Below, in pieces: positions 17,771 through 26,278 of a stretch of 64,000 nucleotides of DNA. The stretch is from positions 27,805-91,804 of the forward strand of contig NZ_BONZ01000086.1 of assembly GCF_016862975.1 (NCBI RefSeq). The letters run 5' to 3'. A program made the position numbers and the translations under genes. The first letter of the stretch is position 1, and each line of letters starts with the position of its first letter. This DNA is from Rugosimonospora africana (GTDB lineage Bacteria > Actinomycetota > Actinomycetes > Mycobacteriales > Micromonosporaceae). The notes under the pieces are model-generated. The model had not been told where the DNA came from. It saw only the letters and a program-made list of their open reading frames with translations, and searched no databases.

Positions 17771-17908
17771 GCGACGACGGTAGGCCCTGCACTCGCGCCA
17801 CGACAGGGTGCCTGCACCCCGACCCGGCTGGGTGCTCTCGCTCTGGCCGGCCGCGTGGCGCCTCCAGGAGGCTCGGTCCCGACACAGCGACGGATGAGGG
17901 GAGAGGCG

Positions 17909-19357
17909 ATGCGACGCATCGTCACAGCACTACTGGCACTGCTGACGGCAGTGGTCGCGGGCGCGTTGGTGGTACCGGCGGATCCGGCTCGCGCCGCGCC
18001 CGACGGCGTGACGGCCACCGAGGTATCGTTCACCGGCAGCGGCGGCGTGGTCCTGCACGGAACGGTTCTCACGCCGGCCTCCGGCACCGGCCGGCACCCG
18101 GGAATCGTCATGCTGGAGGGCGCGGGCAATCGCGGTCGCGGGTACCTCATGCCGGATGCCCGGGCGTATGCCCGCCACGGCATCGTGACGCTGGTGTACG
18201 ACAAACGCACCGTCGGGTACTCGTTGCTGCACCGGGACTACTCGGTGCTGGCCGACGACGCGCTGGCCGGGGTGCGGCTGCTGCGCTCGCGACCGGATAC
18301 CGACCCGGGCCGGGTCGGTCTGTGGGCACTGTCCGAGGGGGCGTTCGTGGCTCCCATCGCCGCGAACCGCTCCGCCGACGTCGCGTTCCTCATCACGGTC
18401 GGCGCGGTCGGGACCACCGTGGCCGAGCAGACCGCCTGGGAGTACGGGCAGTACCTGCGCCACGCCGGAGTCAGCGGATCGCTGGTGCGCACCATGCGGG
18501 GCACGGCGATGCGCAGCGCCATCGGCGCCCACCTGTTTCCCGAGGCCGACTTCGACCCGCTGCCGCTGTGGCGACAAGTACGTCAGCCGGTGCTGACCGA
18601 GTGGGGCCAGCTCGACCGTGACGCCGTACCCGCGGCCAGCCGCCAGCTGATCGGCGAGGCACTGCGCGGTGGCGGCAACTCCCACCACACTGCTCGGGTC
18701 GTCCCGGCGGTCAACCACGATCTGCACGTCACCGCGGACGATGGCTTCGACCGCCTGCCCACCCTTCCCGCCGACTACGGGGACTACGAGGCGGCCTGGA
18801 TCGGGAACCCGACCCAGCCACCGGCGGTGCAGAGCCTCGCCTCGGACGCGGGCCGGGTCGCGCCGACGCTGTCGCCACCCGCCTGGTACGACAGCGCGTG
18901 GGCGCAGCTGTCCATCCTCGCGGTGCTGCTGGTCGCCTTCGTCGCGTACCCGGTGGCCGGCCTGATCCGCCGGGTCCGCCGCCGTACCCGCGGCCACTCG
19001 CCCCGGTCGGCGCGCTGTCTGGCCGTGCTCGGCCCGGTCACCATCGCCGGCACCATGCTCTACATGCTGTTCATGCTCGCCAGCGCGGCCAAGGTGACCG
19101 GGCCGGTGCTCGCCGGCCGACCGGTTCCGTGGCTTGTCTTGCAACTGCTCGCCGCCGGTACAGTCGTCGCCACCGTGGCACTCGCCGTCGGCTGGTGGCG
19201 CGGTCCGACCAGTCTGGCTCGGCGCGTCGGGCGCCGCGCGACGACCCAGACCAGTCGTCACCACCGCAACGCGGCCGGCCCGATCCAGGTGGCTCTGTTC
19301 GCGGCCGGCCTGCTGTTCATCCCCTGGGCCCTCCACTGGGGCCTGCTCGTTCCCTGA
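17909..19357 (+). CDS. Exported alpha/beta hydrolase with C-terminal membrane domain
   Basis: Protein of 482 residues. The ATG at 17909 follows GAGGGGAGAGGCG and begins a signal peptide cut near ARAAPDG (about residue 30). Residues 35-310 are an alpha/beta hydrolase of the dienelactone-hydrolase-like group: GNRGRGY near the oxyanion side, the nucleophile in LWALSEGAF (G-x-S-x-G-like elbow), a likely acid in QLDRDAV and the histidine in VNHDLH. Residues 345-480 contain four membrane segments. The catalytic part therefore sits outside, tethered by a membrane tail, an uncommon arrangement. The substrate is unknown; esters or lactones are likely. Confidence 0.8.
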   Translation: MRRIVTALLALLTAVVAGALVVPADPARAAPDGVTATEVSFTGSGGVVLHGTVLTPASGTGRHPGIVMLEGAGNRGRGYLMPDARAYARHGIVTLVYDKRTVGYSLLHRDYSVLADDALAGVRLLRSRPDTDPGRVGLWALSEGAFVAPIAANRSADVAFLITVGAVGTTVAEQTAWEYGQYLRHAGVSGSLVRTMRGTAMRSAIGAHLFPEADFDPLPLWRQVRQPVLTEWGQLDRDAVPAASRQLIGEALRGGGNSHHTARVVPAVNHDLHVTADDGFDRLPTLPADYGDYEAAWIGNPTQPPAVQSLASDAGRVAPTLSPPAWYDSAWAQLSILAVLLVAFVAYPVAGLIRRVRRRTRGHSPRSARCLAVLGPVTIAGTMLYMLFMLASAAKVTGPVLAGRPVPWLVLQLLAAGTVVATVALAVGWWRGPTSLARRVGRRATTQTSRHHRNAAGPIQVALFAAGLLFIPWALHWGLLVP

Positions 19358-19368
19358 CCCGCCGGTGC

Positions 19369-19401
19369 CTTCGTCGCGGGGATCGCCACCCCGCGACGAA
19401 G
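19369..19401 (+). terminator. Terminator hairpin
   Basis: Perfect 13-base-pair stem (19369-19381 with 19389-19401) around a 7-base loop, 11 bases after the hydrolase stop. Confidence 0.7.
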
Positions 19402-19447
19402 CGCGGGGCGTGCGGTTGTCCGTGGTGGCGGGTGGGTACCCGTCGTC

Positions 19448-20125
19448 ATGGGAACAGTCCTGTTCGACGTCGACGGCACCTTGGTCGACACGACGTACCT
19501 GCACGCCGTCACGTGGTGGCAGGCGCTGGCCGCGCACGGTCGTCCGGTACCGATGGCCCGGATCCACCGGGCGGTCGGCATGGGGTCGGACCGGCTGCTG
19601 CCGTACCTGCTCGGGGAGGAACCGGACGAGGAGCTGTCCGGCGCGCTGACGGCAGCCCATGCCTCGCTGTACCAGCCGTACTGGCCACAGCTGCAGCCGC
19701 TGCCCGGCGCCGGCGATCCGCTGCGTGCCTGCGCGGCGCGGGGGCTGGGCGTCGTCCTTGCCTCGTCGGCGTCGGCGGACGAACTGACCGCGCTGCGGAA
19801 GGTGCTGGCGGCCGACGATGTCATCACCACGGCGACCAGTGCGGCGGACGCCTCCACGAGCAAGCCCGCACCCGACATCCTCCAGGTGGCACTGGAACGC
19901 AGCGGTACGGCGGCCAGCGACGCGGTGTTCCTCGGCGACTCGGTCTGGGACGTCGAGGCCGCCGGCCGTGCCGGTGTGCCCTGCCTCGCGGTGGAGTGCG
20001 GCGGCACCAGCCGGGCGGAGCTTCAGGAGGCCGGGGCGATCGCGGTCTACCGCGACCCGGCCGCGCTGTGCCGGGAACTGGAGCGTGGTGCGGTGCTGCC
20101 CCAATCGCTGGGTGAACAGCGGTAG
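19448..20125 (+). CDS. HAD-superfamily phosphatase (phosphoglycolate phosphatase-like)
   Basis: Cytosolic HAD hydrolase of 225 residues. Motif I is FDVDGTLVD with nucleophile Asp7 and Asp9, motif II lies in VVLASSASA, the lysine of motif III in TSKPAPD, and motif IV is FLGDSVWDVEAA. The helical cap between motifs I and II places it with subclass I enzymes such as phosphoglycolate phosphatase and beta-phosphoglucomutase. The exact substrate cannot be read. The last 14 bases overlap the next small gene in another frame. Confidence 0.88.
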   Translation: MGTVLFDVDGTLVDTTYLHAVTWWQALAAHGRPVPMARIHRAVGMGSDRLLPYLLGEEPDEELSGALTAAHASLYQPYWPQLQPLPGAGDPLRACAARGLGVVLASSASADELTALRKVLAADDVITTATSAADASTSKPAPDILQVALERSGTAASDAVFLGDSVWDVEAAGRAGVPCLAVECGGTSRAELQEAGAIAVYRDPAALCRELERGAVLPQSLGEQR

Positions 20126-20384
20126 TCACGAATCGCCCGCCGCCGCGCGAGAGTGCCTGAGCGGCGACGCGTCGGCGGTCGTCGACCTGCTCGATGCGGC
20201 GCAGTGGTGGTCGGTGTATCGCGACGCCGACGTGACGGACCGGCTTCGGGAGCTGCTCCAGGCGGTGCCCCGACGCGATCTCGAGCAACTCGCCCGGGAT
20301 CGGCATGGCGGGCTGGTCCCGGCGGTGAGGACCGCGCTCCTGGTTCTCGACGGTCACGGACTCACGCCGCCCGTGGACGGCTGA
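20112..20384 (+). CDS. Small protein of unknown function
   Basis: A 90-residue frame starting with GTG inside the HAD gene's end. I do not recognise the family. Third codon positions are strongly G/C and residues such as VVDLLDAAQWWSVYRDADVT and RLRELLQAVPRRDLEQLARD form regular helices, which argues that it is a real gene. There is no good ribosome site, so translation may depend on coupling to the HAD gene. It is acidic, has no membrane segment and no cysteine cluster. The tryptophan-rich patch could be a partner-binding face. Confidence 0.6.
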   Translation: MNSGSHESPAAARECLSGDASAVVDLLDAAQWWSVYRDADVTDRLRELLQAVPRRDLEQLARDRHGGLVPAVRTALLVLDGHGLTPPVDG

Positions 20385-20433
20385 GGGCGACGGCAGTCCG
20401 TGCGGGCGACCCGGTCTCGTTATCATCCGCGGC

Positions 20434-20805
20434 GTGGCTTACACGGTGCGGATCCGGGTCCGGTACAACGAGTGCGACGTACAGGGTGTGGTGTTCAACG
20501 CGAACTACCTGGTGTATGTCGACGAGACCGTGGACCGCTGGATCACCGACACCCTCGGCGAGGACGCGATCGACGTGATGGTGAAGAAGGCGACCGTGGA
20601 GTGGTCGTCTCCGGCCCGCCGGGGCGAGGTGCTCGACCTGGTGCCGGCGGTGAGCCGGTGGGGGAGGAGCTCCTTCGACCTGACGGTGACCGGCAGCGTC
20701 GGCGACCGGCCGGTCTTCACCGCCACGCTGCTGTACGTGAACGTCGAGCCGGGCAGCAAGACACCGGCTCCCGTACCCGAGCGGGTCCGCGCCGCGCTGG
20801 CGTGA
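20434..20805 (+). CDS. 4HBT-type acyl-CoA thioesterase
   Basis: Hotdog-fold protein of 123 residues from a GTG. RYNECDVQGVVFNANYLVYV matches the active-site segment of 4-hydroxybenzoyl-CoA thioesterase relatives, in which the aspartate (here in ECDVQG) is catalytic and the following helix carries NANYLVYVDE. The family cleaves the thioester bond of acyl-CoAs in the cytosol. The preferred acyl chain is not evident. It stands alone between the small unknown gene and a phosphotransferase. Confidence 0.88.
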   Translation: MAYTVRIRVRYNECDVQGVVFNANYLVYVDETVDRWITDTLGEDAIDVMVKKATVEWSSPARRGEVLDLVPAVSRWGRSSFDLTVTGSVGDRPVFTATLLYVNVEPGSKTPAPVPERVRAALA

Positions 20806-20881
20806 TCGGTGGTCGGGCCGCGACCGCCGGCGCGGTGACCAGCGTGCTTTCCGCGTATCCCACTGACACGAGGAGACTTTC

Positions 20882-21682
20882 GTGGACCACCCATCGTCCG
20901 TCGAGCCACTGTCGGCCCCCGACGGCGGGCCAAGTCAGGTCATCCGTCGCGGCGACACCATCAGGCGTCCCGCGGGGGCCTGGACCGGCACGGTTCACGC
21001 GCTGCTCCGCCACCTCGAACGGGTCGGCTTCACCGCCTGCCCCACGGTGATCGGCGATGGCATCGACGCCGACGGCAATCAGGTGCTCAGCTACGTCGAG
21101 GGCTCCCTGGTGCATCCGCACGCCTGGTCGGACGAGAGCGTGTGGCGGGTCGGCAGGATGCTGCGCGACCTGCACGTCGCCACCGCTTCCTTCCGGCCAC
21201 CGGCGGACGCCCGTTGGCATCCGTGGTGGATGCACGATGACGGGCCCGGGTCGGTGATCACGCACTGCGACGCCGGACCGTGGAACATCATCGCCCGGGA
21301 CGGACAGCCGGTCGCGTTCATCGACTGGGAACTGGCCGGGCCGGCCGACCGGCTCGACGAGATCGCCGGTACCGCCTGGTGGAACGCCCAACTGCACGAC
21401 GATGACGTCGCGCAGCGCCAGAACCTGCCCGACCCGCCCGCCCGGGCGCGGCAGCTACGGCTGTTCCTCGACGGCTACGAGCTTCCCCGGGCCGACCGGA
21501 GCGGCCTGGTCGACCGGCTGATCGAGGTCGCGATCCGGAACTGTGCCGCCGAGGCGGTCCAGGCTCGGGTCACGCCCGAGTCCGTCGACCCGTCGCCGCT
21601 GTGGGCGCTGGCGTGGCGTGCCCGCGCGGCCTCCTGGATGATCCGCCACCGGTCTCTGCTCGACAACGCCGTTCGGGCGTAG
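20882..21682 (+). CDS. Aminoglycoside-phosphotransferase-like kinase
   Basis: APH-family protein of 266 residues from a GTG preceded by GAGGAG. The catalytic loop THCDAGPWNIIARDG (H-x-D-x4-N) and the metal-binding VAFIDWE are present, with LSYVEGSLVHPH as the lid-like segment. The N-lobe is short. Such proteins phosphorylate small hydroxylated molecules, sometimes antibiotics, but most are of unknown substrate. An actual role in resistance cannot be claimed. It lies in a run of single-gene units. Confidence 0.82.
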   Translation: MDHPSSVEPLSAPDGGPSQVIRRGDTIRRPAGAWTGTVHALLRHLERVGFTACPTVIGDGIDADGNQVLSYVEGSLVHPHAWSDESVWRVGRMLRDLHVATASFRPPADARWHPWWMHDDGPGSVITHCDAGPWNIIARDGQPVAFIDWELAGPADRLDEIAGTAWWNAQLHDDDVAQRQNLPDPPARARQLRLFLDGYELPRADRSGLVDRLIEVAIRNCAAEAVQARVTPESVDPSPLWALAWRARAASWMIRHRSLLDNAVRA

Positions 21683-21849
21683 CGGGATCGCCCGGCCCGG
21701 GGCGTCGGGGACGCGCGCCCCGCGCTGCCGCGCCCCGGCACGCTCGGTGAGCCGCCGCGGTCGCCGACCGCCGGAGAGCCCGGCCCGACCAGCGGAGGCC
21801 CGCTCCGGATCCGTACACCTCGCCCGAAGCGGCGGTACCGCACCACCGG

Positions 21850-23094
21850 ATGCCCAATCATGGGGAAGTGCCCCGGGTAACGAACATCTTCCGGGCTCGA
21901 CCGGTGAAGACCAGGATCGGGCACCGGGCGACGATGTCGGAGATCTTCTTCGACCTGGTGTTCATCTTCGCGCTCACCCGGGTCATCGCGGTCATGGGAA
22001 GTCCGCCGGCCGCAGTGAGCATGGTTCGGGGGCTCGTCCTCCTGCTGCTGCTCTGGATGTCCTGGACGCTGTACGTCTGGCTGAGCAACCGGGCCCGCGC
22101 CGACGTCGGTCTGGTTCGGGCCGGTGTCCTTCTCGCGATGCTCGCGATCTTCGTGATCGCGCTGGTCATTCCCGGTTCCTGGCATACCCATCGTGGCGCG
22201 GCCAGCGCGGCGGTCGTCCTGGCACTGGCCTACATCGCCCTGCAGTTCCTCCACCTCGCCCTGTTCTTCTACGCGTCCGCGGGCAGTCGGCAGTCGCGGC
22301 GGACGCTCGGCATCTTCGAGATCGCGGTCGTCGTGTCCTGGGTGCCGCTGATCCTCGGCGCGATGCTCGGCGGGGTCGCGCAGACCGTCCTGTGGGCTGC
22401 CGTGTTCGCGATCGAGTACGGCGGGGGGCATCTCGCCTCGAAGCTGAGCGGCTGGCAACTGCGCAGCCCCGCCCACTTCAGCGAACGTCACGGCCTGGTC
22501 GTGATGATCGCACTCGGCGAGTCCCTCGTCGCCGCGGGAGCCCATGCCGCTCCGGCGATCGTCCGCTGGCCCGAGCTACTGGCGGCGGTCCTCGGGTTCG
22601 TCGCCACGGTGTGCCTGTGGTGGCTCTACTTCGACGACACCGCCGTGGCCGCCGCGAAGGCGCTGGAGAAGTTGGCCGGCCAGACACGCAACCAGGCCGC
22701 CAGCAGCGCCTACAGCCTGGCGCACTTCCCGATGATCGCTGGCGTCATCTATTTCGCGCTCGGCTCGCAGCAGGTGCTCATCCGGGTGGACCGGCAGCCG
22801 ATGCCGGGACTGCTCAGCGCGTCGCTGGACTGGGGCTCGGCGGTGGCTCTGTACGGCGGGGTTGCCCTCTTCCTAGGCGGGCGCGCCGTGTTCCTTGCCC
22901 TGACGGTCCGGTCCGTGCCGCGGGCGGAGGTGGTGGCCGCCTGCGCCGCGCCGGTGCTGCTGCCGGCCGGCCGGTTCCTGCCCGCGCTGGTCGCGCTCGG
23001 CCTGCTCACCGCGCTGCTCGTCGGGCAGATCTTCTGGGAACGGTTCCGCCGGGGAGAGGCGGCGGTCGACGTCGCCGAGGTGACATCGGTCTGA
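21850..23094 (+). CDS. ltrA: Low temperature requirement A (LtrA) family membrane protein
   Basis: Polytopic membrane protein of 414 residues with roughly ten hydrophobic segments. The signature SEIFFDLVFIFALTRVI near residue 30 and a later HLASKLSGWQLRSPAHFSERHGL segment match LtrA proteins. The name comes from a Listeria mutant that fails to grow in the cold; the molecular job is unknown. The gene ends 15 bases from the convergent YCII gene. The start at ATG 21850 is the usual one for a basic cytosolic N-terminus, although a GTG at 21868 is possible. Confidence 0.88.
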   Translation: MPNHGEVPRVTNIFRARPVKTRIGHRATMSEIFFDLVFIFALTRVIAVMGSPPAAVSMVRGLVLLLLLWMSWTLYVWLSNRARADVGLVRAGVLLAMLAIFVIALVIPGSWHTHRGAASAAVVLALAYIALQFLHLALFFYASAGSRQSRRTLGIFEIAVVVSWVPLILGAMLGGVAQTVLWAAVFAIEYGGGHLASKLSGWQLRSPAHFSERHGLVVMIALGESLVAAGAHAAPAIVRWPELLAAVLGFVATVCLWWLYFDDTAVAAAKALEKLAGQTRNQAASSAYSLAHFPMIAGVIYFALGSQQVLIRVDRQPMPGLLSASLDWGSAVALYGGVALFLGGRAVFLALTVRSVPRAEVVAACAAPVLLPAGRFLPALVALGLLTALLVGQIFWERFRRGEAAVDVAEVTSV

Positions 23095-23109
23095 GCGCGT
23101 TCGGGTCTG

Positions 23110-23475
23110 TCACCCGGCGGGTTCTTCCGAGCGCTCGACGGGCCCTCCACTGTGGATCGGCCGAACCTCGACGCCGCCGCCCTGATCCACCACGGGGTTG
23201 GTGCGCGCGATCGCCACGGCCACGTCGAGGGTCGGCGCCTCGATCACGTAGAACCCCGCGACGATCTCCTTGGAGTCCAGGAACGGCCCATCGGTGACCG
23301 TGTCGCCGCGAATCGACGTCGCCATGGCTCTGGGCGTCAGCGCGTACGCGGCGAGCATCGCATTGCGGCCGGTCAGCTCGTCCGCGTGCCGATCGCAGTC
23401 CTCACGATCCTCTGGCGTCGAGTCGGGGGCGTGGGCGGAGTCGTTCGCATAGATCAGCACCGCGTACTGGGCCAT
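23110..23475 (-). CDS. YCII-related domain protein
   Basis: Small protein of 121 residues: MAQYAVLIYAND at the start, ALTPRAMATSIR in the middle, TDGPFLDSKEIVAGFYVIEA and ARTNPV, which together define YCII-like dimeric alpha-beta barrel proteins. In actinobacteria these often stand beside ECF sigma factors, but none is adjacent here. Function is unclear. A ribosome site (GGGAGATCC) precedes the ATG. Confidence 0.88.
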   Translation of the reverse strand: MAQYAVLIYANDSAHAPDSTPEDREDCDRHADELTGRNAMLAAYALTPRAMATSIRGDTVTDGPFLDSKEIVAGFYVIEAPTLDVAVAIARTNPVVDQGGGVEVRPIHSGGPVERSEEPAG

Positions 23476-23606
23476 GACGGATCTCCCTTCGATCTCGGGG
23501 TTGAGCGGGAGGAGCGGCGTCGCTACCCTACCGAGCGGCGGAAAGCCACGGGGGTGCTACCGGCTGTGTTTAGCGCCCGCGGCCACGACGATGGTGAGGC
23601 GGTCGA

Positions 23607-25214
23607 GTGACGTCGTACGGTGACCAATACGGCCAGCCCTCCGCCGACCCCGGTCCGTTCGCCGGTTCGCCCGGCACCGGCCGCCGCGCCTGGCCGGCCG
23701 CGCCGAGCCAGAGGCCACCGGCGGTCCCGGACGCGGAACCAGCGGACCCCGAGATGTCGCCGGAGCCGTCGCCACCGACCGATTCCATCCCGACCGGGTT
23801 CGAGACCCAGCCCCGATTCGAGACCCAGCTCCGAATCGAGACGCAGCCGCCCTACCTGACGGCGTCGCCCACTCTGTCGCACGCGCGCGCCGCGCCACCG
23901 GTGTCCGGCCCGGGACCGGCCCCGGTGTCGCCGGGCGCGCCGGTGGTGGACTCGCCGACCCAGCCGCTGGCCACGGTACGCCGCCCTCGACGGGGTCGGC
24001 TGGCGCTGGCCGCCGCTGCCGTGGTGGCCGTACTGGCCGGCGGTGTCGTCGCCGTGAAGCTGGCCGGTACCGGCGGCGACCACGGCGCGGAGGCGGCCAG
24101 CAACGGTGGCGCCGGTCGCAGCGCCGACACCACGGTGGGGGAGCCCGCCCCGGCCGCCGGTGCGCAGCAGACGGCATCGGTCAGCCCGTCGCCGTCCGCC
24201 TCCGGGGCGGCCCGTACCACCTTGAAGCCGGGCGACCGGCTGACCGTCGGGCAGACCCTGCGGTCGCCCCGTGGCCGGGACACGCTCGTCCAACAGACGG
24301 ACGGCAATCTCGTCCTGGTCGACCAGGCGAAGCGACCGCTCTGGTCGTCCCAGACCTTCGGATTCCCCGGGGCGTACGCCAGCTTCGAGAGCAACGGCGA
24401 CCTCGTCGTGTACGCCAAGACGGGCCGCGCGCTCTGGCACACGGCCACCGGCGGGCTGGGTGCCTCGTTCGCGGTCCAGGACGACGGCGGCGCCGCGGTC
24501 TACCGCGCCGATCACACCACGGTCTGGTCGAGCAAGACCGAACTGTCGCGGCTGTACACCGGGCAGGGACTGCTGGCCGGACAGAAGCGCTCGTCGCCGA
24601 ACGGGCGGTACACGCTGGTGCAGTCGCCACAGGGCGACCTCGTGGTGTCCAACGCGAGCAACCAGACTCTCTGGACCTCACAGACGGGCGGCAATCCCGG
24701 CGCGTACACGGCGATGCAGGCCGACGGCAACCTGGTCGTCTACAGCAGCGACCGCAAGCCGTTGTGGTCCTCGGCCACCACCGGCAACACCGGGGTGTCC
24801 GCGGTGGTGGGCAACGATGGAAACGTCGCCGTGGTGAGCGGCAAGGCGAAGACCCTCTGGGGTACCGCGACCGACGGTGTTTCCAAGCTGACCGCCAGCC
24901 AATCGCTGCACGCCAACCAGTCCCGCAAGTCCCCGCAGGGCAAGTACCGGCTCCTGGAGCAGGTCGACGGCAACCTGGTGCTCTACGACGCGGCCAACAA
25001 GGTCGTCTGGAGCAGCGCGACCTACGGCCATGCCGGAGCCTCCGCGAAGATGCAGGCCGACGGCAACCTGGTCATCTCCGACAGCGCCGGCACGCCGCTG
25101 TGGAGCACCCACACCACCGGCAAGGGCGGCACGTATCTCGTGGTGCGGGACGACGGCAGCGTGGCGGTCTGCGGCGCGGCGGGGGCCACGGTCTGGACGA
25201 GCAAGGCTTCCTGA
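23607..25214 (+). CDS. Membrane-anchored bulb-type lectin protein
   Basis: Protein of 535 residues from a GTG. Residues 1-125 are a disordered Pro/Ser/Thr-rich cytosolic part with near repeats of PRFETQ/LRIETQ. RRPRRGR leads into one membrane segment (about 132-152), which makes it a type II protein whose long C-terminus faces outside. Residues 205-535 hold three tandem bulb-type (GNA-like) lectin domains, each with three sub-repeats. The mannose-site motif Q-x-D-x-N-x-V-x-Y is intact in QADGNLVVY and nearly so in EQVDGNLVLY, and degraded in the others. It may bind surface or foreign mannose glycans. No catalytic domain is attached. Confidence 0.87.
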   Translation: MTSYGDQYGQPSADPGPFAGSPGTGRRAWPAAPSQRPPAVPDAEPADPEMSPEPSPPTDSIPTGFETQPRFETQLRIETQPPYLTASPTLSHARAAPPVSGPGPAPVSPGAPVVDSPTQPLATVRRPRRGRLALAAAAVVAVLAGGVVAVKLAGTGGDHGAEAASNGGAGRSADTTVGEPAPAAGAQQTASVSPSPSASGAARTTLKPGDRLTVGQTLRSPRGRDTLVQQTDGNLVLVDQAKRPLWSSQTFGFPGAYASFESNGDLVVYAKTGRALWHTATGGLGASFAVQDDGGAAVYRADHTTVWSSKTELSRLYTGQGLLAGQKRSSPNGRYTLVQSPQGDLVVSNASNQTLWTSQTGGNPGAYTAMQADGNLVVYSSDRKPLWSSATTGNTGVSAVVGNDGNVAVVSGKAKTLWGTATDGVSKLTASQSLHANQSRKSPQGKYRLLEQVDGNLVLYDAANKVVWSSATYGHAGASAKMQADGNLVISDSAGTPLWSTHTTGKGGTYLVVRDDGSVAVCGAAGATVWTSKAS

Positions 25215-25321
25215 GCTGGCCGTCGAGGTTCTTGCGACAGGTCGCCGGTGCCACGCATTGTCCCGGTGGGTTCCGGGTACCCGGCGCGAGGGGCAAGACC
25301 GAGAGGGAAGGCGAAAGAGCC

Positions 25322-26173
25322 ATGAATGTATCGCCCCGTACCACGCGTACCTGGCTGATCACCGGCGCTTCCTCGGGGATCGGCGGCACGCTCGCCACGA
25401 CCCTGCTGGAGCGCGGGGAGCAGGTCGTCGTGACTGCCCGTGACCGCGAGCGCGTCGGAGAGTTCGAACGGCGCTACCCGGGCCGCGCCATCGCGGCGGA
25501 GTGCGACGTGACCGATCCCGCCGCGGCACGCGCGGCGATGGCCGCCGCGGTGGCGGCCTTCGGCCGGGTCGATGTCGTCGTCAACAACGCCGGCTACGGC
25601 TTGTTCGGCGCACTCGAGGAACTGCCCGACGACGAGCTGCGCCGGCAGTTCGAGACCAACGTCTTCGGTTCGCTCAACGTCGCCCGCGCGGCGCTGCCGC
25701 AGCTGCGGCAGCAGCGCTCCGGACACATCGTGCAGATCTCCTCGCTGGAGGGCGTCGCACCGATGCTCGCCGGCGAGACCGCCTACGCGGCCACGAAGTT
25801 CGCCGTCGAGGGCATGTGTGAGGCCTTGGCCAAGGAGGTTGCCCACCTCGGTGTGCGGGTCACGATCGTCGAGCCCGGCCCGGTGCGCACCGACTTCGCG
25901 GGCGGCGCGAGCGCGAAGTCACCGGAGATCGAGGACTACGACGACAGCGTCGGTGAGGCCCTGCGCCTGTTCGCACAGCTGGCCGGCAACCAGCCCAACG
26001 ACCCGGTACGGGTCGCCGAGGCCATCATCGAGGCGGTCGACGCCGACCAGCCGCCGTTGCGGCTCGCGCTCGGCGGAGAGGCGGCCGAAGCAATCCGCGC
26101 CAAGCTCGACGGGCAGCGCCGCGACCTTGACGCCTGGGACCACCTCGCCCGCTCGACCGCGTTCGCGTCCTGA
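25322..26173 (+). CDS. Short-chain dehydrogenase/reductase
   Basis: Classical SDR of 283 residues. The cofactor motif TGASSGIG, the NNAG motif, the catalytic serine in ISSLEGV and the tyrosine-lysine pair in YAATK are all present. Arg in TARDRER after the second strand suggests a preference for NADP(H). The sequence PGPVRTDFAGG is typical of SDRs acting on small carbonyl compounds. The substrate is unknown. The ATG at 25322 follows AGGGAAGGCG. It is alone on its transcript, with 100 bases to the next gene. Confidence 0.9.
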   Translation: MNVSPRTTRTWLITGASSGIGGTLATTLLERGEQVVVTARDRERVGEFERRYPGRAIAAECDVTDPAAARAAMAAAVAAFGRVDVVVNNAGYGLFGALEELPDDELRRQFETNVFGSLNVARAALPQLRQQRSGHIVQISSLEGVAPMLAGETAYAATKFAVEGMCEALAKEVAHLGVRVTIVEPGPVRTDFAGGASAKSPEIEDYDDSVGEALRLFAQLAGNQPNDPVRVAEAIIEAVDADQPPLRLALGGEAAEAIRAKLDGQRRDLDAWDHLARSTAFAS

Positions 26174-26248
26174 TCCCCCGGTGGGGGACGCGCCCGGGAG
26201 TCGGGCGACGGGATGTGAGAGTTCGATCGCATTGGCCATGATTGGTGG

Positions 26249-26278
26249 GTCATAGCGTCGGGTACCCGACGCTATGAC
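26249..26278. promoter_or_regulatory. 30-bp perfect palindrome spanning a start codon
   Basis: Bases 26249-26278 equal their own reverse complement, centred on GGGTACCC at 26260-26267. The right end contains the ATG (26274-26276) of the ThDP enzyme gene and no ribosome site lies before it. A repressor dimer bound here would block both transcription start and translation; alternatively the transcript could fold the start codon into a hairpin. Confidence 0.75.

Noticed and set aside
20882..21682. Aminoglycoside resistance gene
   Set aside because: The kinase fold is clear, but substrate residues of known resistance enzymes cannot be confirmed by reading.
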